DNA of 28,031 bases, from the NCBI RefSeq assembly GCF_035998295.1, contig NZ_DASYHS010000238.1:1-28031 (forward strand), given 5' to 3'. Position 1 is the first letter of the stretch; every line of letters starts with the position of its first letter. The notes below the pieces were generated by a model. That model searched no databases. It saw only the letters and a list, made by a program, of their open reading frames with translations, and was not told the DNA's origin. The position numbers and the translations under genes were made by a program. Below are positions 16,154-24,106 of the stretch, piece after piece. The stretch comes from DASYHS01 sp035998295 (GTDB lineage: Bacteria; Pseudomonadota; Alphaproteobacteria; Azospirillales; Azospirillaceae).

Positions 16154-16174
16154 CCAAAGCCGCGACGGCGCGGC
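16152..16174 (-). terminator. rho-independent-like terminator after adk
   Basis: On the minus strand GCCGCG-CCGT-CGCGGC (16174 down to 16159) is a 6-bp GC stem with a tetraloop. It is followed by TTTGGTT and begins one base past the adk stop codon. The U-run is short, so efficiency is uncertain, but the placement between adk and the next promoter fits. Confidence 0.6.
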
Positions 16175-16175
16175 G

Positions 16176-16826
16176 TCACCGCCCCGCCAGCAGCGCCTCG
16201 ATCTGCTCGGTCACCACGTCGATCTCGGCCATGCCGTCCACCTCGCGCAGGACGCCCCGCTCGCGGTAGTAGGGCAGGATCGGCGCGGTCTGCGCATGGT
16301 AGGCGGCAAGCCGGGTCGACACCGTCTCGGCGTTGTCGTCGGCCCGGCGGGTGAACTCCGTCCCGCCGCAGGCGTCGCACACGCCGTCGTCCTTCGGCCG
16401 GTTGAACCGGTCGTGATAGCCACGGCCGCACCGTGCGCAGGTGAAGCGGCCCGTGATCCGGTCCACCAGCGCCGCGTCGTCGACCTTCATCTCGATCACC
16501 TGGTCGAGCTTCAGCCCCTTCTCCGTCAGCATGCGGTCGAGGGCCTCGGCCTGCGGGACCGTGCGCGGGAAGCCGTCGAGGATGAAGCCCCGGGCGCAGT
16601 CCGGCTGCGAGATGCGGTCCGCGATCATCGCGATCATGACGTCGTCGGGCACCAGCTTGCCCGCCTGCATGATCTCCTTCGCCTTCAGGCCGAGCGGCGA
16701 GCCGCTCGCGACCTGCGCGCGCAGCATGTCGCCGGTGCTGAGCTGGACCAGGCCGTGCCGCTCCTCGAGCCGCTTGGCCTGCGTGCCCTTCCCCGCGCCC
16801 GGCGGGCCGAGAAGTATCAGGTTCAT
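16176..16826 (-). CDS. adk: adenylate kinase
   Basis: A 216-residue adenylate kinase interconverting ATP plus AMP with two ADP in the cytosol. The P-loop GPPGAGKGT is at 7-15; LSTGDMLR and GFILDGFPRTVPQAE form the AMP-binding side. The LID domain is the long form with a zinc-type set of four cysteines (130, 133, 150, 153) in CARC...CDAC. The ATG overlaps the secY stop as ATGA. secY-adk linkage is widely conserved. A hairpin directly follows the stop codon. Confidence 0.98.
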   Translation of the reverse strand: MNLILLGPPGAGKGTQAKRLEERHGLVQLSTGDMLRAQVASGSPLGLKAKEIMQAGKLVPDDVMIAMIADRISQPDCARGFILDGFPRTVPQAEALDRMLTEKGLKLDQVIEMKVDDAALVDRITGRFTCARCGRGYHDRFNRPKDDGVCDACGGTEFTRRADDNAETVSTRLAAYHAQTAPILPYYRERGVLREVDGMAEIDVVTEQIEALLAGR

Positions 16827-18166
16827 CCTCGCCTCCCGCGCAGTTTCGCCTTCTTGATCAGCCCCTCGTACTGGTGCGCGAGCAGATGGGAATGGATCTG
16901 CGCGACCGTGTCCATGGTCACGGTGACCACGATCAGCAGGCTGGTGCCGCCGAAATAGAAGGGCACGCTGTACTGGGAGATCAGGATCTCCGGCAGCAGG
17001 CACACGACCGACAGGTAGGCGGCGCCGACGACGGTCAGCCGCGTCAGCACGTAGTCGAGATGGTCGGCCGTCGCCTTGCCCGGACGGATGCCGGGAATGA
17101 AGCCGCCGTACTTCTTCAGGTTGTCGGCCGTCTCCTGGGGATTGAAGACGATCGCGGTGTAGAAGAAGCAGAAGAACACGATCAGGGCGACATAGAGGGC
17201 CATGTACAGCGGCTGGCCATGGCCGAGATAGGCGGTCACGGTCTGCAGCCAGCCCGGCCCCTGCCCGCCGGCGAAGCCGACGGCGGTCAGCGGCAGCAGC
17301 AGCAGCGACGACGCGAAGATCGGCGGGATCACGCCCGAGGTGTTCAGCTTCAGCGGCAGATGGCTCGACTCGCCGCCGAACATCCGGTTGCCGACCTGGC
17401 GCTTCGGGTACTGGACCAGCAGGCGCCGCTGCGCCCGCTCCATGAACACGATGAAGGCGATCACGGCGACCGCCATCACCAGCATGAACACGATGAAGAG
17501 CGTCGACAGCGCGCCCGTCCGCCCCAGCTCCAGCGTCCCGGCCAGGGCGCGGGGAAGCTCGGCGACGATGCCGGCGAAGATGATCAGCGAAATGCCATTG
17601 CCGACGCCGCGCGCGGTGATCTGCTCGCCCAGCCACATCAGGAACACCGTGCCGCCGACCAGCGTGATCACCGTGGTCACGATGAAGAACGGTCCCGGCG
17701 CCACCACGGCGGACAGGCCGCCCGCGGTCATCCCCTGCATGCCCATCGCGAGCGCATAGGCCTGCACGGTCGCCAGCAGGACGGTCAGGTAGCGGGTGTA
17801 CTGGTTGATCTTCTTGCGCCCGCTCTCGCCCTCCTTCTTCAGCTGCTCCAACGTCGGCGAGACGGCCGTCATGAGCTGCATGATGATCGATGCCGAGATG
17901 TACGGCATGATGTTGAGGGCGAAGATCGTCATCCGGCCCAGCGCGCCGCCCGCGAACATGTCGAACATGCCCAGGATGCCGCCGGCGTTCTGCTGGAAGA
18001 TCTGCTCGAGCGCCGTCGGGTCGATGCCCGGAAGCGGGATGTAGGTGCCGAGCCGGTAGATGATCAGGGCTCCGAGCGTGAACCAGATCCGCTTCTTCAG
18101 CTCCGTCGCCTTGGCGAAGGCGCCGAAGTTGATGTTCGCGGCAAGCTGTTCGGCCGCTGATGCCAT
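16823..18166 (-). CDS. secY: protein translocase subunit SecY
   Basis: A 447-residue polytopic membrane protein, the channel core of the Sec translocon with SecE and SecG. Ten membrane helices are expected. Recognisable segments are RIWFTLGALIIYRLGTYIPLPGID, NIMPYISASIIMQLMTAVSP, KKEGESGRKKINQYTRYLT, GVIPPIFASSLLLLP and KYGGFIPGIRPGKAT, the last including the conserved cytosolic loop that meets SecA and ribosomes. The start follows a GAGG about nine bases upstream and a 107-nt gap after rplO. It is translationally coupled to adk. Confidence 0.98.
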   Translation of the reverse strand: MASAAEQLAANINFGAFAKATELKKRIWFTLGALIIYRLGTYIPLPGIDPTALEQIFQQNAGGILGMFDMFAGGALGRMTIFALNIMPYISASIIMQLMTAVSPTLEQLKKEGESGRKKINQYTRYLTVLLATVQAYALAMGMQGMTAGGLSAVVAPGPFFIVTTVITLVGGTVFLMWLGEQITARGVGNGISLIIFAGIVAELPRALAGTLELGRTGALSTLFIVFMLVMAVAVIAFIVFMERAQRRLLVQYPKRQVGNRMFGGESSHLPLKLNTSGVIPPIFASSLLLLPLTAVGFAGGQGPGWLQTVTAYLGHGQPLYMALYVALIVFFCFFYTAIVFNPQETADNLKKYGGFIPGIRPGKATADHLDYVLTRLTVVGAAYLSVVCLLPEILISQYSVPFYFGGTSLLIVVTVTMDTVAQIHSHLLAHQYEGLIKKAKLRGRRG

Positions 18167-18273
18167 GGTGCTAGTCCTCGACGCTCGTCTGTCCGAAACG
18201 CATGATGGGACGAGCCGGCGCCCCCGTTCCGAGCACCGGCCCGCCCCAGTTCACTGCCCCACCCGCCGGCGCG

Positions 18274-18753
18274 TCACTCGGCGGTCGGCTCGGCCCGGGC
18301 CGGCGTCGTGACCGTGCCGCCGAGCTTCTCGACCGCGGCGACCGCCGAGGCCGAGGCGCCGGCGACCTGGAACGAGGCCTTCGTCTTCAGCTCGCCCTTG
18401 CCGAGCAGGCGAACGCCGTCGCGGCTGTTCACCGCGACGCCGGCCGCGACCAGCGCCGCGTCCGTGATCACCTCGTTCGGGTCGAGCCGGCCGGCCTCGA
18501 TCGCGTCCTGGACCTTGCCCAGGTTGGCGACCGAGTAGTCCTTCGTGAACGGGTTCTTGAACCCGCGCTTGGGCAGGCGCCGCGTCAGCGGCATCTGGCC
18601 GCCTTCGAAGCCCTTGATCGACACGCCGGTCCTGGAGGTCTGGCCCTTGACGCCGCGCCCGGCGGTCTTGCCCTTGCCGGACCCGATGCCGCGCCCGACC
18701 CGCATGCGCTCCTTGCGTGCGCCCGGGTTGTCGCGGATCTCGTTGAGTTTCAT
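18274..18753 (-). CDS. rplO: 50S ribosomal protein L15
   Basis: A 159-residue L15, a central 23S rRNA-binding protein needed late in 50S assembly. The start MKLNEIRDNPGARKERMRVGRGIGSGKGKTAGRG and the KGFEGGQMPLTRRLPKRGFKN segment are diagnostic. The tail ends in an Ala/Glu-rich stretch after GGTVTTPARAEPTAE. AAGGA nine bases upstream supports the ATG. It lies 19 nt after rpmD and 107 nt before secY, the longest gap inside the spc segment. Confidence 0.98.
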   Translation of the reverse strand: MKLNEIRDNPGARKERMRVGRGIGSGKGKTAGRGVKGQTSRTGVSIKGFEGGQMPLTRRLPKRGFKNPFTKDYSVANLGKVQDAIEAGRLDPNEVITDAALVAAGVAVNSRDGVRLLGKGELKTKASFQVAGASASAVAAVEKLGGTVTTPARAEPTAE

Positions 18754-18772
18754 GGGATACCGTCCTTCCGCC

Positions 18773-18964
18773 TCAGCCCTGGCTCTCGACCCGGACGAGA
18801 TGCTTGACCTTGTCGATCATGCCGCGCACGGAGGGAGTGTCCTCCAGTTCGCGGGTGCGATGCAGCTTGTTCAGGCCGAGGCCGACCAGGGTCGCCCGCT
18901 GGTCCGACCGGCGGCCGATCGGGCTGCCGACCTGGGTCACGATGATGGTGCGCTTGTCGGCCAT
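18773..18964 (-). CDS. rpmD: 50S ribosomal protein L30
   Basis: A 63-residue L30 (MADKRTIIVTQVGSPIGRR, then TLVGLGLNKLHRTRELEDTPSVRGMI). A GTG at 18970 in frame would overlap the rpsE stop as GTGA and add MS, but the GGGAGG ribosome site is seven bases from the ATG at 18964 and only one from the GTG, so the ATG is preferred. L30 is not universal in bacteria, but is normal between S5 and L15. Confidence 0.96.
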   Translation of the reverse strand: MADKRTIIVTQVGSPIGRRSDQRATLVGLGLNKLHRTRELEDTPSVRGMIDKVKHLVRVESQG

Positions 18965-18966
18965 GC

Positions 18967-19566
18967 TCACGCCTCCCTCGCCTCGGCGCCCGCACCGGCA
19001 CCCTCGCGCCGGCCGAGGATGTCGCTGACGCGACGGCCGCGGCGCGCCGCGACGGCGCGCGGGCTGACCACGTGCTGCAGGGCGTCGAAAGTCGCCTTGA
19101 TCATGTTGTGCGGGTTCGACGTGCCGACCGACTTGGTCACCACGTCGGCCACGCCCAACGCCTCGAAGATCGCGCGCATCGGGCCGCCGGCGATCACGCC
19201 GGTGCCCGCAGGTGCGGCGCGCAGCACCACCCGCCCGGCGCCGAAATGGCCCTGGACGTCGTGGTGGAGCGTCCGGCCCTCGCGCAGCGGCACGCGGATC
19301 ATGGCCCGCTTGGCCTGGTCCGTCGCCTTGCGGATGGCCTCGGGCACCTCGCGGGCCTTGCCCGAGCCGTAGCCGACCCGGCCCTTGCCGTCGCCGACCA
19401 CGACGAGCGCCGCGAAACCGAACCGCCGGCCGCCCTTGACGACCTTGGCGACGCGGTTGATGCCGACCAGCTTCTCGACGAGATCGCTTTCCTCGCGATC
19501 CCTCGGGTTCCCCCGATCGCGGCCGTCGCGCTGGTCGCGCCCGCCGTCTCTTTCATTCCGTGCCAT
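18967..19566 (-). CDS. rpsE: 30S ribosomal protein S5
   Basis: A 199-residue S5, important for decoding fidelity and the mRNA entry site. It has a charged Arg/Asp-rich N-terminal extension (about 1-28) before DLVEKLVGINRVAKVVKGGRRF, the start of the S5 double-stranded RNA-binding domain. GDGKGRVGYGSGKAREVPEA and RAAPAGTGVIAGGPMRAIFE follow. The C-terminus has a Gly/Ala-rich tail. Such extensions are common in alphaproteobacteria. It lies 12 nt after rplR. Confidence 0.98.
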   Translation of the reverse strand: MARNERDGGRDQRDGRDRGNPRDREESDLVEKLVGINRVAKVVKGGRRFGFAALVVVGDGKGRVGYGSGKAREVPEAIRKATDQAKRAMIRVPLREGRTLHHDVQGHFGAGRVVLRAAPAGTGVIAGGPMRAIFEALGVADVVTKSVGTSNPHNMIKATFDALQHVVSPRAVAARRGRRVSDILGRREGAGAGAEAREA

Positions 19567-19578
19567 ATCCAGGTCCCC

Positions 19579-19941
19579 TTAGAACGACAGGCCTGCCTCG
19601 CGGGCGGCGTCGGCCAGCGCCTTGACGCGGCCGTGGAAGAGATAGCTGCCGCGGTCGAACACGACCTCGGTGACACCGGCCTTGGAGGCGCGCTCGGCGA
19701 TCAGCCGGCCCACTTCCTTGGCGGCATCCACGTTCGCGCCCGTCTTCAGCTTCTCGCGCAGATCCTTGTCCACGGTCGACGCCGCGGCGAGCGTGCGCCC
19801 CTCGCGGTCGTCGATCACCTGGGCATAGATGTGCTGGCTCGAGCGGAAGACCGAGAGGCGGGGGCGGCTGCCCGACTTCCGGGCGATCGCCGCGCGCACC
19901 CGCATCTTGCGGCGCGCGGAGAGTTCCTTTGACGTCTTCAT
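19579..19941 (-). CDS. rplR: 50S ribosomal protein L18
   Basis: A 120-residue L18, which with L5 binds 5S rRNA in the central protuberance. Diagnostic parts are the basic RRKMRVRAAIARKSGSRPRLSVFRS segment, HIYAQVIDDREGRTLAAAST and FDRGSYLFHGRVKALADAAREAGL. Length is normal. It sits between rplF (11 nt) and rpsE (12 nt). Confidence 0.98.
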   Translation of the reverse strand: MKTSKELSARRKMRVRAAIARKSGSRPRLSVFRSSQHIYAQVIDDREGRTLAAASTVDKDLREKLKTGANVDAAKEVGRLIAERASKAGVTEVVFDRGSYLFHGRVKALADAAREAGLSF

Positions 19942-19952
19942 TGCGGTCGCCC

Positions 19953-20486
19953 CTACTTCTTCTTGCCTTCCTTGCGCAGCAGGACTTCCTTCTCGTACTT
20001 GACACCCTTGCCCTTGTAGGGCTCGGGCTTACGGAACGAGCGGATTTCCGCTGCGACCTGGCCGACCTTCTGCTTGTCGAACCCGGACACGGAGATCGCC
20101 GTCGGCTTCTCGGTCTTGATCGTGATCCCGTCGGGGACCGGATACTTGACCTCATGGCTGTAGCCGAGCTGGAGCACGAGGTCGCCGCCCTGGACCGCGG
20201 CGCGGTAACCGACGCCGTTGATCTCGAGGTTGACCGTGTAGCCCTGGCTGACGCCGACCACCATGTTGTTGACCAGGGTGCGGGACGTCGCCCACATCAC
20301 CCGGCCACGCTTGCTGTCCGTGCGCGGCTTAACGACGACGGTGTCGCCCTCCTTGGAGGCCGCCACGTCGTCGATCAGGGTCATGCTGAGCTGCCCCAGC
20401 TTGCCCTTCGCGGTGATGGTCTGGCCGTTGACCTGGACGTCAACTCCGGCCGGCACCGGCACCGGATGCTTTCCGATACGCGACAT
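19953..20486 (-). CDS. rplF: 50S ribosomal protein L6
   Basis: A 177-residue L6, located near the GTPase centre beside the sarcin-ricin loop. It begins MSRIGKHPVPVPAGVDVQVNGQ and ends with the GYSHEVKYPVPDGI and KPEPYKGKGVKYEKEVLLRKEGKKK segments. The ATG at 20486 is preceded by AAGGAG six bases upstream, which rules out the longer in-frame reading. Spacing to rpsH is 10 nt. Confidence 0.98.
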   Translation of the reverse strand: MSRIGKHPVPVPAGVDVQVNGQTITAKGKLGQLSMTLIDDVAASKEGDTVVVKPRTDSKRGRVMWATSRTLVNNMVVGVSQGYTVNLEINGVGYRAAVQGGDLVLQLGYSHEVKYPVPDGITIKTEKPTAISVSGFDKQKVGQVAAEIRSFRKPEPYKGKGVKYEKEVLLRKEGKKK

Positions 20487-20496
20487 GGGCCACTCC

Positions 20497-20895
20497 TTAG
20501 AACACGCGGCAGAGGACTTCGCCGCCGACATTGGCGGCGCGGGCCTCTAGGTCGGACATCACGCCGCGCGGGGTCGACAGGATCGAGATCCCGAGACCGT
20601 TGTAGACGCGCGGCAGCTCCTTGATCTTCGAGTAGACGCGGCGGCCAGGCTTGCTGACGCGCTGCAGCTCGCGGATCGCGGGCTCGCCTTCATGGTACTT
20701 CAGCTCGATGCGCAACTGCGCAATTCCCGGCCGGATCTCCTCGCGGGAATAGCCGCGGATGAAGCCTTCGCGCTTCAGGACGTCCAGGACGTTCGCCCGG
20801 AGCTTCGAAGCGGGGCTGTCCACCGCGGCCATGCGGGCGCGCTGACCGTTGCGGATGCGGGTCAGCATATCGCCAAGAGGATCGCTCAACGCCAT
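20497..20895 (-). CDS. rpsH: 30S ribosomal protein S8
   Basis: A 132-residue S8, a primary binder of 16S rRNA helix 21. It starts SDPLGDMLTRIRNGQRA and contains SKPGRRVYSKIKELPRVYNGLG and STPRGVMSDLEARAANVGGEVLCRVF. In E. coli S8 also represses the spc operon by binding near the L5 cistron; I did not identify an equivalent site here. Confidence 0.98.
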   Translation of the reverse strand: MALSDPLGDMLTRIRNGQRARMAAVDSPASKLRANVLDVLKREGFIRGYSREEIRPGIAQLRIELKYHEGEPAIRELQRVSKPGRRVYSKIKELPRVYNGLGISILSTPRGVMSDLEARAANVGGEVLCRVF

Positions 20896-20908
20896 CTTCG
20901 TGGTTCCC

Positions 20909-21214
20909 TTACCAGCTCGACTTGACCATGCCCGGGATCTGGCCGACGGAGGCCAGGTCCCGAAGCGTGATGCGCGAGAGCTTGAACTTGCGGTAGAAGC
21001 CGCGCGGACGACCGGTCATCGCGCAGCGGTTGCGGATGCGCGTCGGCGAGGAGTTGCGCGGCATCTCGGCGAGCTTGAGCCGCGCCTCGAACTGCTCTTC
21101 CATCGGAAGCGACCGATCCTTGGCGATCGCCTTGAGGCGGGCACGCTTGGCGGCATGCTGCTTCGCCAGCTTCGTGCGCCGCTTGTTCTTCTCGATTGAA
21201 CTGACTTTGGCCAT
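20909..21214 (-). CDS. rpsN: 30S ribosomal protein S14
   Basis: A 101-residue long-form S14 (MAKVSSIEKNKRRTKLAKQHAAKR, ending GRPRGFYRKFKLSRITLRDLA, then IPGMVKSSW). It lacks the CxxC pairs of the short zinc-binding paralogue, so it is the zinc-independent type. S14 lies in the 30S head. Spacing is 18 nt from rplE and 13 nt to rpsH. Confidence 0.98.
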   Translation of the reverse strand: MAKVSSIEKNKRRTKLAKQHAAKRARLKAIAKDRSLPMEEQFEARLKLAEMPRNSSPTRIRNRCAMTGRPRGFYRKFKLSRITLRDLASVGQIPGMVKSSW

Positions 21215-21232
21215 GGCCTGTACTCCCGGCGC

Positions 21233-21775
21233 TCAGGCGACGAACGGCATGGAGAAGCCCTTCAGGAGGGCCTTGGCCTCCTGGTCGGTCTTCGCGCTCG
21301 TCACGATGATGATGTCCATCCCGCGGATCTCGTCGATCTTGTCGTAGTCGATCTCGGGGAAGACGATCTGCTCCTTCAGACCCATGGAGTAGTTGCCCCG
21401 TCCATCGAAGCTGTTGCCCGACACGCCGCGGAAGTCGCGGACGCGCGGCAGCGCGATGTTGATCAGACGGTCGAGGAACTCGTACATGCGCTCCTGGCGC
21501 AGCGTCACCTTGCAGCCGACCGGCATGCCTTCGCGCAGCTTGAACTGGGCGATCGACTTGCGCGCGCGGGTGACGACCGGCTTCTGGCCGGCGATCGCGG
21601 TCAGGTCGCTGACCGCCGCCGTCACCTTCTTGCCGTCGCTGGTGCCTTCGCCCACGCCCATGTTGATGACGATCTTCTCGATGCGCGGAACCTGCATGTC
21701 GCTCTTGTACTCGAACTCAGTCCTAAGCTGAGGACGAACGACGTCGACGTAATGCTTCTTGAGCCTCGCAGCCAT
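21233..21775 (-). CDS. rplE: 50S ribosomal protein L5
   Basis: A 180-residue L5, a 5S rRNA-binding protein that contacts P-site tRNA. It begins MAARLKKHYVDVVRPQL and includes PRIEKIVINMGVGEGTSDGK, QKPVVTRARKSIAQFKLREG and PRVRDFRGVSGNSFDGRGNYS. The ATG at 21775 has GAGG six bases upstream; an in-frame ATG at 21787 would overlap the rplX end and lacks such a site. Confidence 0.98.
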   Translation of the reverse strand: MAARLKKHYVDVVRPQLRTEFEYKSDMQVPRIEKIVINMGVGEGTSDGKKVTAAVSDLTAIAGQKPVVTRARKSIAQFKLREGMPVGCKVTLRQERMYEFLDRLINIALPRVRDFRGVSGNSFDGRGNYSMGLKEQIVFPEIDYDKIDEIRGMDIIIVTSAKTDQEAKALLKGFSMPFVA

Positions 21776-21783
21776 GGCGCGCC

Positions 21784-22098
21784 TCACAGATCGATCACTT
21801 CGCCGGAGCGCTTCGCGAAGCGCACCTTGCGGCCGTCCTCGAGGGTCTTGAACCCCACGCGGGTCGGCTTGTTGTCCTTGGGGTCGACATGGGCGACGTT
21901 CGAGACGTGGATCGGCGCCTCGATCTCGACGATGCCGCCGGCCTGCGTCGGGGTCTGCCGCTGGTGCTTCTTGACGATGTTGACGCCACGCACCTTGACC
22001 CGGTTCTCCTTCGGCAGGACCTCGATCACCTCGCCGGTCCGGCCCTTGTCGCGTCCGGTGAGGACGACGACCTTGTCCTTCTTCCTGACCTTCAACAT
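21784..22098 (-). CDS. rplX: 50S ribosomal protein L24
   Basis: A 104-residue L24, an assembly initiator for 50S with a KOW motif (KKDKVVVLTGRDKGRTGEV). GVNIVKKHQRQTPTQAGGIVEIEAPIHVSNV is typical. The start ATG overlaps the rplN stop by one base (TGATG), so the two are translationally coupled. The rplE start lies eight bases past its stop. Confidence 0.98.
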   Translation of the reverse strand: MLKVRKKDKVVVLTGRDKGRTGEVIEVLPKENRVKVRGVNIVKKHQRQTPTQAGGIVEIEAPIHVSNVAHVDPKDNKPTRVGFKTLEDGRKVRFAKRSGEVIDL

Positions 22099-22466
22099 CA
22101 CAGCACCTCGGGCGCGAGCGAGATGATCTTCATGAACTTGCGGCCGCGCAGCTCGCGGGTCACCGGGCCGAAGATGCGGGTCCCGATCGGCTCGCCCTGC
22201 TTGTTGATCAGCACGGCGGCGTTGCGGTCGAAGCGGATGGAGGTGCCGTCGGTGCGGCGCAGCGCCTGCGCCGTGCGGACGATCACGGCGCGATGGACGT
22301 CGCCCTTCTTCACGCGGCCGCGCGGGATCGCCTCCTTGACCGAGACGACGATCACGTCGCCCACGGAGGCCACCTTGCGCTTGGAACCGCCGAGCACCTT
22401 GATGCACTGCACCCGGCGCGCCCCGCTGTTGTCGGCGACCTCCAGGTTGGTTTGCATCTGGATCAT
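22098..22466 (-). CDS. rplN: 50S ribosomal protein L14
   Basis: A 122-residue L14, at the subunit interface near bridge B8. It opens MIQMQTNLEVADNSGARRVQ and continues with CIKVLGGSKRKVASVGDVIVVSVKEA and RFDRNAAVLINKQGEPIGTRIFGPV. Length is exactly the family norm. The terminal TGA shares its A with the rplX ATG. Confidence 0.98.
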   Translation of the reverse strand: MIQMQTNLEVADNSGARRVQCIKVLGGSKRKVASVGDVIVVSVKEAIPRGRVKKGDVHRAVIVRTAQALRRTDGTSIRFDRNAAVLINKQGEPIGTRIFGPVTRELRGRKFMKIISLAPEVL

Positions 22467-22483
22467 TGTTCAGACCTCGTCAT

Positions 22484-22759
22484 TCAAGTGGCGACCGCGG
22501 TGCCTTCGGGAGCGGCGGCCCTCGCCGCGTCTCCGGTCAGCACGCGCCAGCGCTTGCTCTTCGAAATCGGACGGCATTCCTCGATGAAGACCGTGTCGCC
22601 GGCCTTGAACCGGTTGTCCTCGTCGTGGGCTGCGTACTTCTTCGACTGGCGGATGAACTTCTTGTAGACCGGGTGCATGACGCGGCGCTCGACCAGGACC
22701 GTGACGGTCTTGTCGCCTTTGTCGCTCACCACGGTGCCCTGCAGGATGCGCCGGGGCAT
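22484..22759 (-). CDS. rpsQ: 30S ribosomal protein S17
   Basis: A 91-residue S17, a primary 16S rRNA-binding protein. MPRRILQGTVVSDKGDKTVTVLVERRVMHPVYKKFIRQSKKY is diagnostic. An AAGGAG site lies seven bases upstream. The tail after the OB fold (AARAAAPEGTAVAT) is an Ala-rich extension of about ten residues relative to E. coli. Confidence 0.97.
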   Translation of the reverse strand: MPRRILQGTVVSDKGDKTVTVLVERRVMHPVYKKFIRQSKKYAAHDEDNRFKAGDTVFIEECRPISKSKRWRVLTGDAARAAAPEGTAVAT

Positions 22760-22771
22760 GGCATCGACTCC

Positions 22772-22972
22772 TTAGTTCGCGGCCGAGCGAGCACGCTCGC
22801 CCAGAATGGTCTTGATGCGCGCGATGTCACGGCGCACCTGGCCGACGCGCGCGGTGTTCTCGAGCTGGCCCGACGCCTTCTGGAAGCGCAGGTTGAACTG
22901 CTCCTTCTTGAGGGCGAGAAGCTGGTCGTTGAGCTCGTCAGAGCTCTTGGTGCGAAAATCCGCGGGCTTCAT
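22772..22972 (-). CDS. rpmC: 50S ribosomal protein L29
   Basis: A 66-residue two-helix protein at the tunnel exit next to L23, near the docking site for trigger factor and SRP. It contains DELNDQLLALKKEQFNLRFQ and NTARVGQVRRDIARIKTIL. Its ATG shares one base with the rplP stop (TGATG). Confidence 0.98.
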   Translation of the reverse strand: MKPADFRTKSSDELNDQLLALKKEQFNLRFQKASGQLENTARVGQVRRDIARIKTILGERARSAAN

Positions 22973-23394
22973 CAGTTGAGCTCCTCACCCAGGCGGGTCA
23001 CGAAGCGGCACTTGATCGGCAGCTTGGCCGCCGCGAGCTCGAACGCGCGCTTGGCGAGATCGCCCGGCACGCCGTCCAGCTCGAACATGATCCGGCCGGG
23101 ATGGACGCGGGCCGCCCAGAACTCGGGCGAGCCCTTGCCCGAGCCCATGCGGACCTCGGCGGGCTTGCTGGTCACCGGCAGGTCCGGGAAAATCCGGATC
23201 CAGACCCGGCCCTGCCGCTTGATGTGACGGGTGATCGCGCGGCGCGCGGCCTCGATCTGGCGCGCGGTGATGCGCGCCGGCTCGACGGCCTTCAGGCCGT
23301 ACGCCCCGAAATTGAGCTGCGTCCCGCCCTTGGCTTCGCCGTGGATGCGGCCCTTGTGGGCCTTGCGGAACTTCGTACGCTTAGGACTTAGCAT
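22972..23394 (-). CDS. rplP: 50S ribosomal protein L16
   Basis: A 140-residue L16, near the A site and peptidyl transferase centre. It starts MLSPKRTKFRKAHKGRIHG and includes EPARITARQIEAARRAITRH, KRQGRVWIRIFPDLPVTSKP and RMGSGKGSPEFWAARVHPG. AGAGGG eight bases upstream supports this start. One-base overlap with rpmC. Confidence 0.98.
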   Translation of the reverse strand: MLSPKRTKFRKAHKGRIHGEAKGGTQLNFGAYGLKAVEPARITARQIEAARRAITRHIKRQGRVWIRIFPDLPVTSKPAEVRMGSGKGSPEFWAARVHPGRIMFELDGVPGDLAKRAFELAAAKLPIKCRFVTRLGEELN

Positions 23395-23428
23395 GGCACA
23401 TGCCCTCTAGTATCCCTTGACGCCGGCC

Positions 23429-24106
23429 TCAGCGAGAGACCGTCTGCTCGCCGACGCGCTTGTCCTGCGCCATCGGGTCGTGCGCCATGATCTCACCCTT
23501 GAACACCCAGACCTTGACGCCGCAGGTGCCGTAGGTCGTCTTCGCCGTGGCCGTGCCGTAGTCGACGTCGGCCCGCAGCGTGTGCAGGGGCACGCGGCCC
23601 TCGCGGTACCACTCCATGCGCGCGATCTCGGCGCCGCCGAGGCGGCCCGAGCAGTTGATCCGGATGCCCTGGGCACCCAGGCGCATGGCGGACTGGACCG
23701 CGCGCTTCATGGCCCGGCGGAACGCCACGCGGCGCTCGAGCTGGTTGGCGATGTTCTCGGCGATCAGCTTCGCGTCGATCTCCGGCTTGCGGATCTCGAC
23801 GATGTTGAGGTTGACCTCCGAGCCCGTCATCTTGGCCAGCTCGACGCGGAGCTTCTCGATATCGGCGCCCTTCTTGCCGATGACAACCCCGGGCCGCGCG
23901 GAATGGATCGTCACCCGCGCCTTCTTGGCCGGGCGCTCGATCACGACCCGCGAGACGCCGGCCTGCTGGAGGCGGCCCTGCAGGAACTTGCGGAGCTTCA
24001 GGTCGCTGTGCAGCAGGTTCGCGTAGTCGCGATCGGCGTACCAGCGGCTGTCCCAGGTGCGGTTGATGCCGAGCCGGAGCCCGATCGGATTGATTTTCTG
24101 ACCCAT
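23429..24106 (-). CDS. rpsC: 30S ribosomal protein S3
   Basis: A 225-residue S3, part of the mRNA entry tunnel with helicase activity. It begins MGQKINPIGLRLGINRTWDSRW. The KH domain holds HSARPGVVIGKKGADIEKLR, and the C-terminal domain has RLGGAEIARMEWYREGRVPLHTLRADVDYG. The ATG overlaps the rplV stop as TAATG. The gap to rplP is 34 nt. Confidence 0.98.
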   Translation of the reverse strand: MGQKINPIGLRLGINRTWDSRWYADRDYANLLHSDLKLRKFLQGRLQQAGVSRVVIERPAKKARVTIHSARPGVVIGKKGADIEKLRVELAKMTGSEVNLNIVEIRKPEIDAKLIAENIANQLERRVAFRRAMKRAVQSAMRLGAQGIRINCSGRLGGAEIARMEWYREGRVPLHTLRADVDYGTATAKTTYGTCGVKVWVFKGEIMAHDPMAQDKRVGEQTVSR

